Source: Saccharibacillus nicotianae
GTDB taxonomy: Bacteria > Bacillota > Bacilli > Paenibacillales > Paenibacillaceae
Direction of reading: 5' to 3'
Length of the DNA stretch: 64,000 nt
Assembly (NCBI RefSeq): GCF_042681745.1
Contig: NZ_JBHUGF010000010.1
Location: 1,860,001-1,924,000 of the forward strand
Shown one piece after another: positions 44,007-52,985 of this stretch. Every line of letters begins with the position of its first letter. The first letter of the stretch is position 1. A program made the position numbers and the translations under genes. Under the pieces are notes generated by a model. It ran no database searches and was not told the origin of the DNA. It worked only from the letters and a program-made list of their open reading frames with translations.

Positions 44007-44656
44007 CCTCCACCCTCCTCTCTCTCCAAACGAATAATACGATCTAAATACGGCTCTGCTTCTTCCAGTCCATGTGTTACCATCACAACAGTACGTCCAT
44101 GCTTTTGCACATGGTGACGCATCAATTCATAAAATCCTTTACGGCTTTCTAAATCCATCCCTGTTGTCGGTTCATCCAGAATCAAAACATCGGGTTCTTG
44201 AGCAAGTGCACGAGCAATACAGACACGTTGCTTCTGTCCGCCAGATAGTTCTCCTATTTTACGATCACGAAGTTCCCACATGCCTACCGCTTCTAGCGAA
44301 GATTGAACCAATTGAGCTTGCTGAGCACCGAATCTTCGAAACAATCCAAGATTCATATGACAACCGGAACGAACCAATTCATAGACTGTACTCGGAAACC
44401 CACTATTAAATGAGGAAACCTGTTGAGGTACATAACCGATCACAGGTTTTGATCCTTTTTCATTTCGTTTAATTTGTACTTGTCCACTCCACGGTTTTAA
44501 TATGCCTAACAACAATTTAAGTGAAGTTGTTTTGGCAGCGCCATTCGGACCACTTAAAGCCAAAAATTCATTACTATATATTTCCATCGATAATCGATTA
44601 ACTACCGGCTCACGATCATATCCAAAGATAACGTCTTGCATCGAAGCTAATAACAA
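43952..44656 (-). CDS. znuC: Zinc ABC transporter ATPase
   Basis: This 234-residue ATPase has a Walker A of the form GPNGAAKTT (the usual second Gly is replaced by Ala: SGPNGAAKTTSLK). It has Q-loop YVPQQVSSFNSGFP, signature LSGGQKQRVCIARAL, Walker B VLILDEPTTGMD and VTHGLEE with the switch His. It starts at TTG 44656, nine bases after AGGAG. The Ala in Walker A (GxxGxGKT becomes GxxGxAKT) is unusual and worth checking. Confidence 0.92.
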   Translation of the reverse strand: MLLASMQDVIFGYDREPVVNRLSMEIYSNEFLALSGPNGAAKTTSLKLLLGILKPWSGQVQIKRNEKGSKPVIGYVPQQVSSFNSGFPSTVYELVRSGCHMNLGLFRRFGAQQAQLVQSSLEAVGMWELRDRKIGELSGGQKQRVCIARALAQEPDVLILDEPTTGMDLESRKGFYELMRHHVQKHGRTVVMVTHGLEEAEPYLDRIIRLEREEGGGWACLTTSSCSARFGPEE

Positions 44657-44689
44657 GATATAGCGCTCCTTTCATTGTTTCCGTTCTTA

Positions 44690-44748
44690 TCGTAATTTTT
44701 ACGAATACCACCTGAATAACTTTACTCCTATGCTATTCCTCTTGTCAA
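44690..44748 (-). promoter_or_regulatory. znuCBA promoter with Zur box
   Basis: The minus-strand promoter is TTGACA (44743-44748), 18 bp, TAAAGT (44719-44724). TCGTAATTTTTACGA (44690-44704) matches the Bacillus Zur box TCGTAAT-N-ATTACGA with one mismatch, just downstream of the start point, the same layout as at zagA. A further half-site ATTACGATTT lies at about 44766-44775. Confidence 0.85.
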
Positions 44749-44846
44749 CCTATTTAAACAAAATAATTACGATTTAGATTTTTTCGTTTCTTTTGCTTGA
44801 TTTATATCGGTAATATGCGCAAATATCTTCTATATGAAAAACAAAA

Positions 44847-44910
44847 AAACAAGCTCTATCGCTACCTTTAACAAATGCATCTTGGCATCAGGTAGGAATA
44901 GAGCTTGTTT
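44847..44910 (-). terminator. Alkaline phosphatase terminator
   Basis: A 13-bp perfect stem AAACAAGCTCTAT/ATAGAGCTTGTTT with further inner pairing (TACCT/AGGTA, ATGC/GCAT). Confidence 0.85.
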
Positions 44911-44933
44911 ATTTATTGGCTAATCTATAATCA

Positions 44934-46292
44934 TTATTGTTTTAATAGCGAAAAGATGATTTTAGCATTATCGGTATTATCAATTAAGCCAGCAAATCTT
45001 TCTTTTTGTGGGCCAAAAGCATATACAGGAACATCTTCACCTGTATGACCGCCTGTTGTCCACCCTGTAAAGGAACGAGTATCAAAAATCTTCTCGATCG
45101 CATTATCAATAGTAGTTACATCTTTTTTCACTGCTGCTTTTTGTACGGATTGAATCTCTGTTGCTGTTAACGGGATAGAGATATATTTTCTTAGTGTGCT
45201 TTTTACATTAGCGCCTTTAGCGATTTCATTTGCCATAAAGTCAGGTGTACGTTTAGCTGCTTTTAACGATTCCACTTTGAAATTATATTCGCCACCAGCA
45301 CCTAATGTCATTCCGCCTGTAGAATGGTCTGCTGTTGCTACTACTAATGTTTCACCATCTTTTTTGGCAAAATCGATAGCGGCTTGATACGCTTTTTCGA
45401 AATCGCCCATTTCGCTCATTGCACCGACTACATCATTATCGTGACCTGCCCAGTCGATCTGACTACCTTCTACCATTAAGAAGAATCCTTGATCATTTTG
45501 ATCCAGACGCTTAATCGCTGCATTGGTCATTTCTTCTAAGGAAGGTGTTTTATTGGTGCGGTCGATAGCTTTGTCTAGTCCACCCGGTGCGAACAAACCT
45601 AGCAATTGATTACTTTTATTATTTAGCAATCCATTGCGATCTGTTACATAAGAATAACCTGCTTTTTTAAATTCTTCTGTTAGATTGCGATCTTTACGTA
45701 CAAAATAATCTTTTCCTCCACCAAGCAACACATCAACTTTATGTTTACCATTGATCATTTCATCAAAATAATCATCAGCAATTCCAGCCATATTTTTACG
45801 ACTCGGATCATGAGCACCAAAAGCCGCTGGAGTCGCATGCGTGATCTCCGAAGTTGCTACAAGCCCGGTAGACTTACCGTTCTCTTTAGCTTGTTCCAAC
45901 ACTGTTTTGACATTTGATTTGTCGTTATCTACTGCAATCGCAGCATTATATGTTTTGACTCCACCTGACATTGCTGTTGCAGCCGAAGCTGAATCTGTAA
46001 TATTTTCTGCATCATCTTCAGGGTATGTAGTCTGTGCACCAACAAGATAAGCATCAAAAGCTGTTTTCTCGACTGTTTTTGTTGCAGGGTTATCTTTAAA
46101 ATAACGGTACGCTGTCATATAAGAAGGCCCCATACCATCACCAATTAAAAAAATAACATTTTTTACTTTGGCTGGTTGATTTAATGCAGTCATGCCATCG
46201 TCTTGAGCAAGTGCAGTCTGCGATACTCCACCTGTCCATGTGATTCCAGCGATCGCCGCAATCGTAATCATTTTTTTCATCGTTTGTTTCAT
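44934..46292 (-). CDS. Secreted alkaline phosphatase
   Basis: This PhoA-type zinc/magnesium phosphomonoesterase has 452 residues. A signal peptide (KKMITIAAIAGITWTGGVSQTALA) is followed by VIFLIGDGMGPSYMTAYRY (first metal Asp), the nucleophile Ser in TDSASAATAMSGG, HATPAAFGAHDPSR, FFLMVEGSQIDWAGHDND, VVATADHSTGGM and TTGGHTGEDVPVYAFGP (metal-binding His). ATG 46292 is chosen as the first in-frame ATG before the signal; the ribosome site AAGGGG is 12 bp upstream, slightly far. It lies next to the zinc importer but has its own terminators, so the link to zinc is only functional. Confidence 0.94.
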   Translation of the reverse strand: MKQTMKKMITIAAIAGITWTGGVSQTALAQDDGMTALNQPAKVKNVIFLIGDGMGPSYMTAYRYFKDNPATKTVEKTAFDAYLVGAQTTYPEDDAENITDSASAATAMSGGVKTYNAAIAVDNDKSNVKTVLEQAKENGKSTGLVATSEITHATPAAFGAHDPSRKNMAGIADDYFDEMINGKHKVDVLLGGGKDYFVRKDRNLTEEFKKAGYSYVTDRNGLLNNKSNQLLGLFAPGGLDKAIDRTNKTPSLEEMTNAAIKRLDQNDQGFFLMVEGSQIDWAGHDNDVVGAMSEMGDFEKAYQAAIDFAKKDGETLVVATADHSTGGMTLGAGGEYNFKVESLKAAKRTPDFMANEIAKGANVKSTLRKYISIPLTATEIQSVQKAAVKKDVTTIDNAIEKIFDTRSFTGWTTGGHTGEDVPVYAFGPQKERFAGLIDNTDNAKIIFSLLKQ

Positions 46293-46422
46293 TTGTTTGT
46301 AAATCCCCTTTTTTTGTGATTTAGAAATATATGTACCAACAACCATATTCACTATACCGATCATATGTGAATTCTAAACCCTCGAAATATCAACTGTATG
46401 TAAATTCGTATCTACAGCAAAA

Positions 46423-46450
46423 AAACGCTATCTTATAAAAGATAGCGTTT
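46423..46450 (-). terminator. Aldose epimerase terminator
   Basis: AAACGCTATCTT/AAGATAGCGTTT with a 4-nt loop and a T-run on the minus strand. Confidence 0.85.
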
Positions 46451-46463
46451 TAGAGGTATTTCT

Positions 46464-47465
46464 TTATTTCTGAATCGTATACAAACGAGAACTTTCTTCC
46501 CAGATTTCACCTTGCTCCAGACGGAACAATCCTTTTTCATCGTCCGGTAAATCCACATTCGGTGCATTGACTAGATTGGTCTGTGGTTCAGGGCAGATAA
46601 ATTCACCACACGCAATATTGTTCCAGATCATCCAGTGCTTATATGCTGTTCCTACATCATAGACTAATGTTACACCCAGACGTGTATCTGTAATTTCGGT
46701 AAAATTACGTCCACGCTGTGGTACAGCCGTATAATGATTGTCTGCTTCTTCGCCTGAAGGATTCGCTCCATCTGTTTGGAACTGTTTTTCCCATGCAGAC
46801 AATGGCTGAAATTCTCCGGTTGGCAACATACGCTCTGTCATCTGATAACGCTTACCAATGGTCGCTTTAAATGACATATCTTCTGATGTACTATCTGTAG
46901 CAAAAGGAGCATTGAGCGCTGTATGGAAAGCAAGCATCACTGGCATATCTTCTGCGCCATCATTGCGAATTTGTATTTGTTGCAACAATCCATCAACCGA
47001 CAATGTGTATTTCAATTTCACTGTAAATTGGTGTGGAAAGTATTTATATACGTCATGGTGCTCATCTACACTTACACTAAGCAAAACAGAGCTTGATTGT
47101 TCATTTGCTTCATATACATCCACATTCCAGGGAATCGTATGCAAAAATCCATGTAAATGATTATGCGTTTCTACTTCATTGATCGGGAAGGTATACGTTT
47201 TGCCATTCCATGTAAATGTTCCATCTTCATAACGATTCGGTGGGAATAACACAGGAATCCCATTTACACCTGGATTAGCGCGAAAAGCATCCATCTCGTT
47301 TTCTTTCGGTTCACGCAAAAAGCGGTATCCTTTTTCATGATCACGATAAGCAATTAAATTGGCTCCTATCGCTGGCAATACAATTGCTTCTTGCTTCGCG
47401 TATGTCAATACAATAGCAGGTTCTCCTTGATACGATTGTTCAGAAGCGCTGGTAAGATTAGACAT
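46464..47465 (-). CDS. Aldose 1-epimerase family protein
   Basis: This 333-residue protein has a galactose mutarotase-like beta-sandwich: EAIVLPAIGANLIAYRD, GIPVLFPPNRYEDGTFTWNGKTYTFPINEVETHNHLHGFLHTIPW (with the NHLHGF histidine region), MPVMLAFHTALNAPF and CGEFICPEPQTNLVNAPN. ATG 47465 follows AAGGGGAA; the longer open frame runs into the tandem repeats and is not coding. It probably interconverts sugar anomers for the dehydrogenase encoded upstream. Confidence 0.9.
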   Translation of the reverse strand: MSNLTSASEQSYQGEPAIVLTYAKQEAIVLPAIGANLIAYRDHEKGYRFLREPKENEMDAFRANPGVNGIPVLFPPNRYEDGTFTWNGKTYTFPINEVETHNHLHGFLHTIPWNVDVYEANEQSSSVLLSVSVDEHHDVYKYFPHQFTVKLKYTLSVDGLLQQIQIRNDGAEDMPVMLAFHTALNAPFATDSTSEDMSFKATIGKRYQMTERMLPTGEFQPLSAWEKQFQTDGANPSGEEADNHYTAVPQRGRNFTEITDTRLGVTLVYDVGTAYKHWMIWNNIACGEFICPEPQTNLVNAPNVDLPDDEKGLFRLEQGEIWEESSRLYTIQK

Positions 47466-47504
47466 GAACAAATTCCCCTTTTCGAATAGTAGGATAGAAT
47501 ACAT

Positions 47505-47656
47505 TGTAAGATATTTTGCTTCGCAAAAATCACTTTTTGATTTCATAAGAGATGTCGCGTTTATAATTCCAAACGCTAGATGTAAGATATTTTGCTTCGC
47601 AAAAATCACTTTTGATTTCACTAAGAGATGTCGCGTTTATAATTCCAAACGCTAGA
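47505..47656. repeat. Two tandem copies of a 76-bp hairpin-rich element
   Basis: Copy 1 is 47505-47580 and copy 2 is 47581-47656, identical except for one T-run length change and a small CATAAG/CACTAAG difference. Each holds three small inverted repeats: TTTTGC-GAA-GCAAAA, AAATCA/TGATTT and GCGTTT/AAACGC. It lies between the dehydrogenase (whose stop codon falls in copy 2) and the epimerase. I do not recognise the element. Confidence 0.85.
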
Positions 47657-48659
47657 CTAAACGGATTTTTTCTCCGCGTTTTGCGGATTCTAGACATGCC
47701 GCAATAACTTTTGTATTGCGAATAGCATCTTCCGGGCTATAAGGTAGTGGTGTTCCATCGATAACAGCCGCTGCAAATGCATCGACTTGAAGAGCGAAAT
47801 GATTCGCTACCTGTACATTTTCTTCGCGCTTTCCTTCATCTGTATAAATCATCACTTGAGGCTCGCCTTCGCTATCATTGCGTCCAAAAGCATACGGTAA
47901 TTTGATACGTCCTTTGGTACCTACAATTTCCAGAGCACAGCTAGGATACGCCCACATTCCACATTCAAATGTTAACGCTGCTGATCCTGGAAATTCAATC
48001 AGACCGGATGCCATCATATCTACATGATCATGTTTGGCTGAAAAGAATCCTTGAACCGTCACTGCAACAGGTTCTGACCCAAAGTACATACGTGCAGCAG
48101 ATACTGGATAGACACCCAGATCGTATAATGAACCTCCACCCATTTCACGACGATATCGGACATTATCAATATCTTCAGCATTGTTGGATGTAAATCGCCC
48201 ATGCATCGAACGAATTGTTCCTATTTCGCCGGATTCAATAATATCTCGAACACGAGCATGCTTAGGATGATAACGATACATAAATCCTTCTGCAAACAGT
48301 ACGCCTGACTTGCGACAGACATCTACCATTTCAGCCGCTTCCTGTGCATCAAGTGCCGCAGGTTTTTCACATAATACATGCTTGCCTGCTTCCGCAGACT
48401 TGATCGTCCATTCTTTGTGCAAATGGTTCGGCAACGGAATATAGACAGCATCAATATCAGGATCTGCTAGTAACTCTTCATAACTACCATAAGCTCTTGG
48501 AATATTACATTGTTCTGCAACCACTTGTGCCAGTTCTAACGAACGGCTGGCGATGGCCAGTGTCTCATTGCGTAGTGACTCATGAATAGAAGGGATGACG
48601 GCGCTTACAGCAATCCCGGCGGTGCTCATAATGCCCCACTTTAATTTACGTTCAGTCAT
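47652..48659 (-). CDS. Gfo/Idh/MocA family dehydrogenase
   Basis: This 335-residue NAD(P)-binding oxidoreductase has KWGIMSTAGIAVSAVIPSI (Rossmann), YIPLPNHLHKEWTIKSAEAGKHVLCEKPAAL (EKP motif), FMYRYHPKHARVRDIIESGEIG and GGGSLYDLGVYPVSAARMYFG. This layout is close to D-xylose/glucose-fructose-oxidoreductase-like members. It is followed by the aldose epimerase, suggesting an oxidative sugar step. The stop codon lies at the edge of the 76-bp repeat. Confidence 0.9.
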   Translation of the reverse strand: MTERKLKWGIMSTAGIAVSAVIPSIHESLRNETLAIASRSLELAQVVAEQCNIPRAYGSYEELLADPDIDAVYIPLPNHLHKEWTIKSAEAGKHVLCEKPAALDAQEAAEMVDVCRKSGVLFAEGFMYRYHPKHARVRDIIESGEIGTIRSMHGRFTSNNAEDIDNVRYRREMGGGSLYDLGVYPVSAARMYFGSEPVAVTVQGFFSAKHDHVDMMASGLIEFPGSAALTFECGMWAYPSCALEIVGTKGRIKLPYAFGRNDSEGEPQVMIYTDEGKREENVQVANHFALQVDAFAAAVIDGTPLPYSPEDAIRNTKVIAACLESAKRGEKIRLV

Positions 48660-48752
48660 GATTGTATTCCTTCCCTTCGTTTTAAATTAAATGATTTTAA
48701 CTTTCCGGCAAGGAGGTTGCTTCGTTTCTTGCAGATCAATCCTGTTAGGACT

Positions 48753-49115
48753 TTATTTATAATTGTCTGTGGCGGCTTTGGTGAGCATGCCAATACAGCG
48801 ATCCAGATCCACTTTAACTTGTTTTTTGTAGAGATTCGCTTTCTCATGTCCATCATCGGTAAAGTGATAGATCACAATCTCTTGAAAATCAACTTTAGGA
48901 TCGTTCCCTTTTAATTGCTTGGTTCGGTAAAGCACACCATCATGCACCAATTCGTGCAAAGCCCGATAAATTTCGCTCTGTGGAGGAGAATAACCAAACG
49001 ACTCAAATCGTGCTTTCATCTCTTCTAGCATCTCATATCCATACCCATGATGTTCTTCAACCATAGAAATTAGATATAATTTGATAAAGGCTCGTTGTGC
49101 AATCATAAATGCCAT
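48753..49115 (-). CDS. rtp: Replication terminator protein (RTP) homologue
   Basis: RTP is the Bacillus dimeric winged-helix protein that binds Ter sites and arrests the fork helicase. The 120-residue sequence follows the B. subtilis RTP pattern as I recall it: IAQRAFIKLYLISMVEEHHGYGYEMLEEMK against VKQRAFLKLYMITMTEQ..YGLKLLEVLR, then SEIYRALHELVHDGVLY, FQEIVIYHF, and the dimerisation helix LYKKQVKVDLDRCIGML. ATG 49115 follows AAGGGGG by eight bases; ATG 49136 is an alternative without a clear ribosome site. The PadR family has a similar fold but lacks the KLYKKQ..VELDRC helix. Confidence 0.85.
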   Translation of the reverse strand: MAFMIAQRAFIKLYLISMVEEHHGYGYEMLEEMKARFESFGYSPPQSEIYRALHELVHDGVLYRTKQLKGNDPKVDFQEIVIYHFTDDGHEKANLYKKQVKVDLDRCIGMLTKAATDNYK

Positions 49116-49796
49116 TTCCTCTTCCCCCTTCTGCATACTGGTATGTGACCCGTTATCCAAAGGGTTAACCCATCAGAACATCTGTCCATGTTCTATTATA
49201 TGAAATTTTCACTGGTTTGAAAAGTTAAGCAGTCTGTAATGACATAAGTGAAGCAAATAAATAAGAACAATTATAGAAGAAATACATCATCATATATTTG
49301 AAGTTTGACATGTATCACGCTTTTGAGGATTGAGATATCGCTGTTGATACGCGGTAGTTTATTTTTCTATTATGAATTTTTCATATATTGAAATAATTAT
49401 AAAAATAGTTATTGAGTGATGATTTGCATTTTGATTCTTTATTCTTTTTTGCATTTATTCTAGTCTGTTTTTTATTCGCGTTTGTTCTTTTGAGCTTGTA
49501 TTGTTGTTCTGCTTATTTGTTATTTTATTTATAAAATGGTTATCTATTTTTCTATAGATGTAGATAGATATTTTTTATTGCCTATTATGTATTTTACATA
49601 TGATTAAATAATCATCATTTGATAGAATCATTCTTATAAATAAATCTTCTTGTAAAACGTACATTTTTGATTGCTACATATCGTTATTTACTACTCCACC
49701 TAAAAAAAATACCTCCAATTATTCAATCCAACCTTTATAAAAACCGGCTGAACTGAATATTGAAGGTGTAAGAAAAAAGTATTATAACATTCTTTT
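49116..49796. other. AT-rich intergenic region downstream of P450 and upstream of rtp
   Basis: About 680 bp without a supported gene. It contains a perfect 10-bp palindrome GGGTTAACCC (49162-49171) just before rtp and several short inverted repeats such as TATGT-N5-ACATA near 49587. I looked for RTP-binding Ter sites here and found only partial matches. Confidence 0.5.
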
Positions 49797-52700
49797 TTAG
49801 ATTCCTGTCCATACATCTTTGGCATATTGACCTTTGCTTAGTAAGTCATCTAGCCATTGTACTGATTGTTCTTCGTTCACTTCATGTACTTCTTGATAAG
49901 CTTCCCGCAGTGTTTGTTCTACATCAGGAGCCATTTTGGTTCCATCGCCGCAGATATAGAAATGAGCACCTTGATCTATCAATTCGATCAATAGATGAGC
50001 ATCTTGTTTCATTTGATGTTGAACATATACTTTGACTTCTTCTTTTTCACGAGAAAATGCAGTATGCAATGTAACTAGACCTTCACTTGCATATTTTTCT
50101 AACTCTTCTCGATACAAAAAGTCATGTTCTGGATGACGGCAACCAAAGTATAAATGAGCTTGACCCAAAGTATTACCTTCTTGTTGTAACACTTCTCTCG
50201 CTTGCAAAAAGCCACGGAAAGGAGCGATACCTGTTCCAGGTCCTACCATAATAATAGGAGTAGCTGGATCGTCTGGTAATTGGAATCCTGATTGTGGTCT
50301 ACGAATAAACATTACAATCGATGATCCGATCGCTTGCTCGGCAAGATAATTAGAAGCAATACCGCGATATTCACCCTTACCACTACGTGCTGCTCCACGC
50401 ACAACACTAACTGTAATACTGATTCGATCAGGATAAGCTTTCGGTGAACTAGAGATCGAATAGTAACGCGGTTTGAGCGGTGGCAATAATTCCAGGAAAC
50501 GGTCAAATGGAATTTCACATGCTTCATATTTTTCGATCAAATCTAACATCGTAATTCGTTTCGCAAGCACTTCTGTTTTGTACTTTTCTTCATCTAATAA
50601 AGCTTCTAATTCTTTGCGATGTGGTGGACATACAGTATATGCCGCTACTTCGCGGATCTGTGCACGCGTTGCTGTATCTTGCAATTCTACGCTATGTCCT
50701 AGCAAATCCGGTAAGCTTACAGGACGTTCTAACGGTAAATGAGCCGCACTGCGTCCACTGCCTTTTAGCAATAAATGATCGGATGTTTTCAAATGAAAAC
50801 GCTCGGTTACTCGTTTGATCAGACTGGCTGGATTTTGCGGTAATATGCCTAGATGATCCCCTTCACGATATGAGGCTTCAGCAGGCAAAGACACTTCGAT
50901 ATGACGTGTACTGCGACCACTATCATGATACTGTAATTCGCGATTTTCTAGAATTTCCGCATGAAAAGCATCATATGTCTCTGCAAGAGGAGTACCTACC
51001 ATCCCACTTACAAAGCTAACCGATAAATTGCTATGCTCTTTCTTTTCACCTCCACTATAATTGAGGTCAAAAGCACCCATCAATTGAGGCCATAACATTT
51101 CTTTCCAATCATCTAATTGCTTTTCAAAATCATCACTTGCGTCGCCTTCACCTGCTTGATAGATACGCGCTGCTCCTAATTCAGCCAATCGCTGATCGAT
51201 CAACTGCGGAATTTTCTGATACGTACTTGCCCAGTTATGATCTCCACAGCCAAATACAGCATATTTCACACCTTGTAGATCGCCTGATTCTGCACTCTGC
51301 AACCAATCTACAAAATACTTCGCATTATCCGGCGGATTACCATTGTAAGAAGCAGATACTACCAGCACAGCACCTTCAGTTGGAAGTTTGGCTGCGTAAC
51401 TATCCAGTGTAGCCACTTCACTACGGAAGCCTAGATAATGACCGGTTTCTGCTAATTCACGCGCTATGCCTTCAGCAGTACCTAGATTAGAACCATATAA
51501 GACTAACAGCGGTGTATTGTGACCTGCTAACTTAGGATCTGCTTCGATTTTTTGAGATTTTTCTTGTTCTTGATTGTTTTCTTGCATCACAGCAACAGCA
51601 GCCGGACTTTTACGTACTTTTACTTTCATCGTAAAATTGTCCGGTTTAAGAGTAAGGGATTCTTTGATTTTGAGCTGATAATCAGTATGATCGATCATAT
51701 CAAAATGTTTGAGTACCATACCAAGAACCAGCGTTGCTTCATGCAAAGCAAATTGCTGACCGATACAAGCACGTTGTCCATTTCCAAATGGTTTATACGC
51801 GTGATGAGGAACTTTGCTATCATCTTCAAATCGCTCAGGGCGGAATTCTTCAACATCATCGCCCCATGCTTCAGTATCCCGATGTAATTTGGGAATCAAT
51901 ACACTGACAGCATCGCCTTTATTCAAATGATATTGTCCATCTAAAACAGTATCTTCTTTGGCATATAATGAAAAAGCAGGCGCAGTTGGCCATAGACGCA
52001 AAGCTTCATTCAAAATCATCCGCACATAATTCAACTGTCTGACTTGTTTGTAAGATGGCAATGGATCTACCAGTACTCGGTCTACTTCTTCATAGGCTTT
52101 TTGTAATTTATCTTTATTTTTGAGCAAATAATAAATAGCAAAAGATAATAATCCACTGGTTGTCTCATGACCAGCGATTAGAAATGTAATCATCTGATAG
52201 CGGATATTTTCATCGTCTAATGTCTCGCCAGTCTCCGGGTCTTTGCCGTTAAGCATATGAGATAATAGATCGTCTTTGCCTTCGGTTAATCCTTCGCGGC
52301 GTTCTGCAATAATTTTGTCTACTGTAGAAAACATATGCTCAATATCATGCTTGTACTGGCGCTTTTTCGTAACCATCAATTTATCTTGAATATCTAACCG
52401 TTGCAATTGACTCATCGCTTCATCTAGCGCGCGTGTCATACTGATAATAAATGGATGAGGTTGATCACGATAAAAACTATTAAACCGATAATTGAACCCA
52501 CACAGCCCTATCGTATCTAGCGTCAGACGTGTCATATCTTCAGGCACATTGACACTTTCATCTGGATTCAATCGTGCCCATTTCTGAACCAATTGAGTCG
52601 CAATATCCACCATCATATTCTGATACCCTTGCATGGCTCGCTGACTAAAGCTTGGCAGTAAAATGTGATGGGCTTTTTTCCAATTTGGTTCGTGTGTCCA

Positions 52701-52973
52701 ACTTGTAAATAATCCATCTCCTGTAAATGGACGAACATTTTGAAGAGGTGCCCATACATTTTTATCAAATCGAGATTCGTCACACGCTTCCTGTACTAAT
52801 TTATGACCGGAGAGATAAATATGTTCTCTGCCTGGCATTTCCATGCGAAAAATCGGTCCGTATTCATAAGATAATTTGATCACCGATTGTAACGGTGCCT
52901 CTGCATCGATCAGGGGTAAATTACCGAGTAAGCCTACTTTTTTCGGTTGTGGAATATCGGTATAGGTGGTCAT
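49797..52973 (-). CDS. Self-sufficient fatty-acid hydroxylase: cytochrome P450 fused to NADPH reductase (CYP102A/P450 BM3)
   Basis: 1058 residues (BM3 has about 1049). P450 domain: substrate-channel segment FTGDGLFTSWTHE, I-helix FLIAGHETTSG, ExxR in NEALRLWPTAP, haem Cys in PFGNGQRACIGQQFALHEA (about 400). A Glu/Gln linker precedes the flavodoxin domain (LLVLYGSNLGTAEGIARELAE, VSASYNGNPPDNA). FAD/NADPH domains follow (PRYYSISSSP, VGPGTGIAPFRGFLQAR, YICGDGTKMAPDV). It hydroxylates medium and long fatty acids with NADPH and O2. The start follows AAGGAGG, 12 bp behind the TetR stop. Confidence 0.96.
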   Translation of the reverse strand: MTTYTDIPQPKKVGLLGNLPLIDAEAPLQSVIKLSYEYGPIFRMEMPGREHIYLSGHKLVQEACDESRFDKNVWAPLQNVRPFTGDGLFTSWTHEPNWKKAHHILLPSFSQRAMQGYQNMMVDIATQLVQKWARLNPDESVNVPEDMTRLTLDTIGLCGFNYRFNSFYRDQPHPFIISMTRALDEAMSQLQRLDIQDKLMVTKKRQYKHDIEHMFSTVDKIIAERREGLTEGKDDLLSHMLNGKDPETGETLDDENIRYQMITFLIAGHETTSGLLSFAIYYLLKNKDKLQKAYEEVDRVLVDPLPSYKQVRQLNYVRMILNEALRLWPTAPAFSLYAKEDTVLDGQYHLNKGDAVSVLIPKLHRDTEAWGDDVEEFRPERFEDDSKVPHHAYKPFGNGQRACIGQQFALHEATLVLGMVLKHFDMIDHTDYQLKIKESLTLKPDNFTMKVKVRKSPAAVAVMQENNQEQEKSQKIEADPKLAGHNTPLLVLYGSNLGTAEGIARELAETGHYLGFRSEVATLDSYAAKLPTEGAVLVVSASYNGNPPDNAKYFVDWLQSAESGDLQGVKYAVFGCGDHNWASTYQKIPQLIDQRLAELGAARIYQAGEGDASDDFEKQLDDWKEMLWPQLMGAFDLNYSGGEKKEHSNLSVSFVSGMVGTPLAETYDAFHAEILENRELQYHDSGRSTRHIEVSLPAEASYREGDHLGILPQNPASLIKRVTERFHLKTSDHLLLKGSGRSAAHLPLERPVSLPDLLGHSVELQDTATRAQIREVAAYTVCPPHRKELEALLDEEKYKTEVLAKRITMLDLIEKYEACEIPFDRFLELLPPLKPRYYSISSSPKAYPDRISITVSVVRGAARSGKGEYRGIASNYLAEQAIGSSIVMFIRRPQSGFQLPDDPATPIIMVGPGTGIAPFRGFLQAREVLQQEGNTLGQAHLYFGCRHPEHDFLYREELEKYASEGLVTLHTAFSREKEEVKVYVQHQMKQDAHLLIELIDQGAHFYICGDGTKMAPDVEQTLREAYQEVHEVNEEQSVQWLDDLLSKGQYAKDVWTGI

Positions 52974-52985
52974 TATGATTCCTCC

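Noticed and set aside
47466..47621. N-terminal extension of the epimerase open frame
   Set aside because: It is translated repeat DNA (KSKVIFAKQNI and KSKSDFCEAKY are the two copies). The ATG at 47465 has AAGGGGAA at the right distance.
48753..49115. PadR-family regulator
   Set aside because: The fold is related, but the KLY-I-M, HEL-DG and LYKKQ-KV-LDRC pattern fits RTP much better.
49116..49796. Ter site cluster next to rtp
   Set aside because: Only a shared AAATTTTCA stretch and short inverted repeats were found; not enough to call a Ter site.
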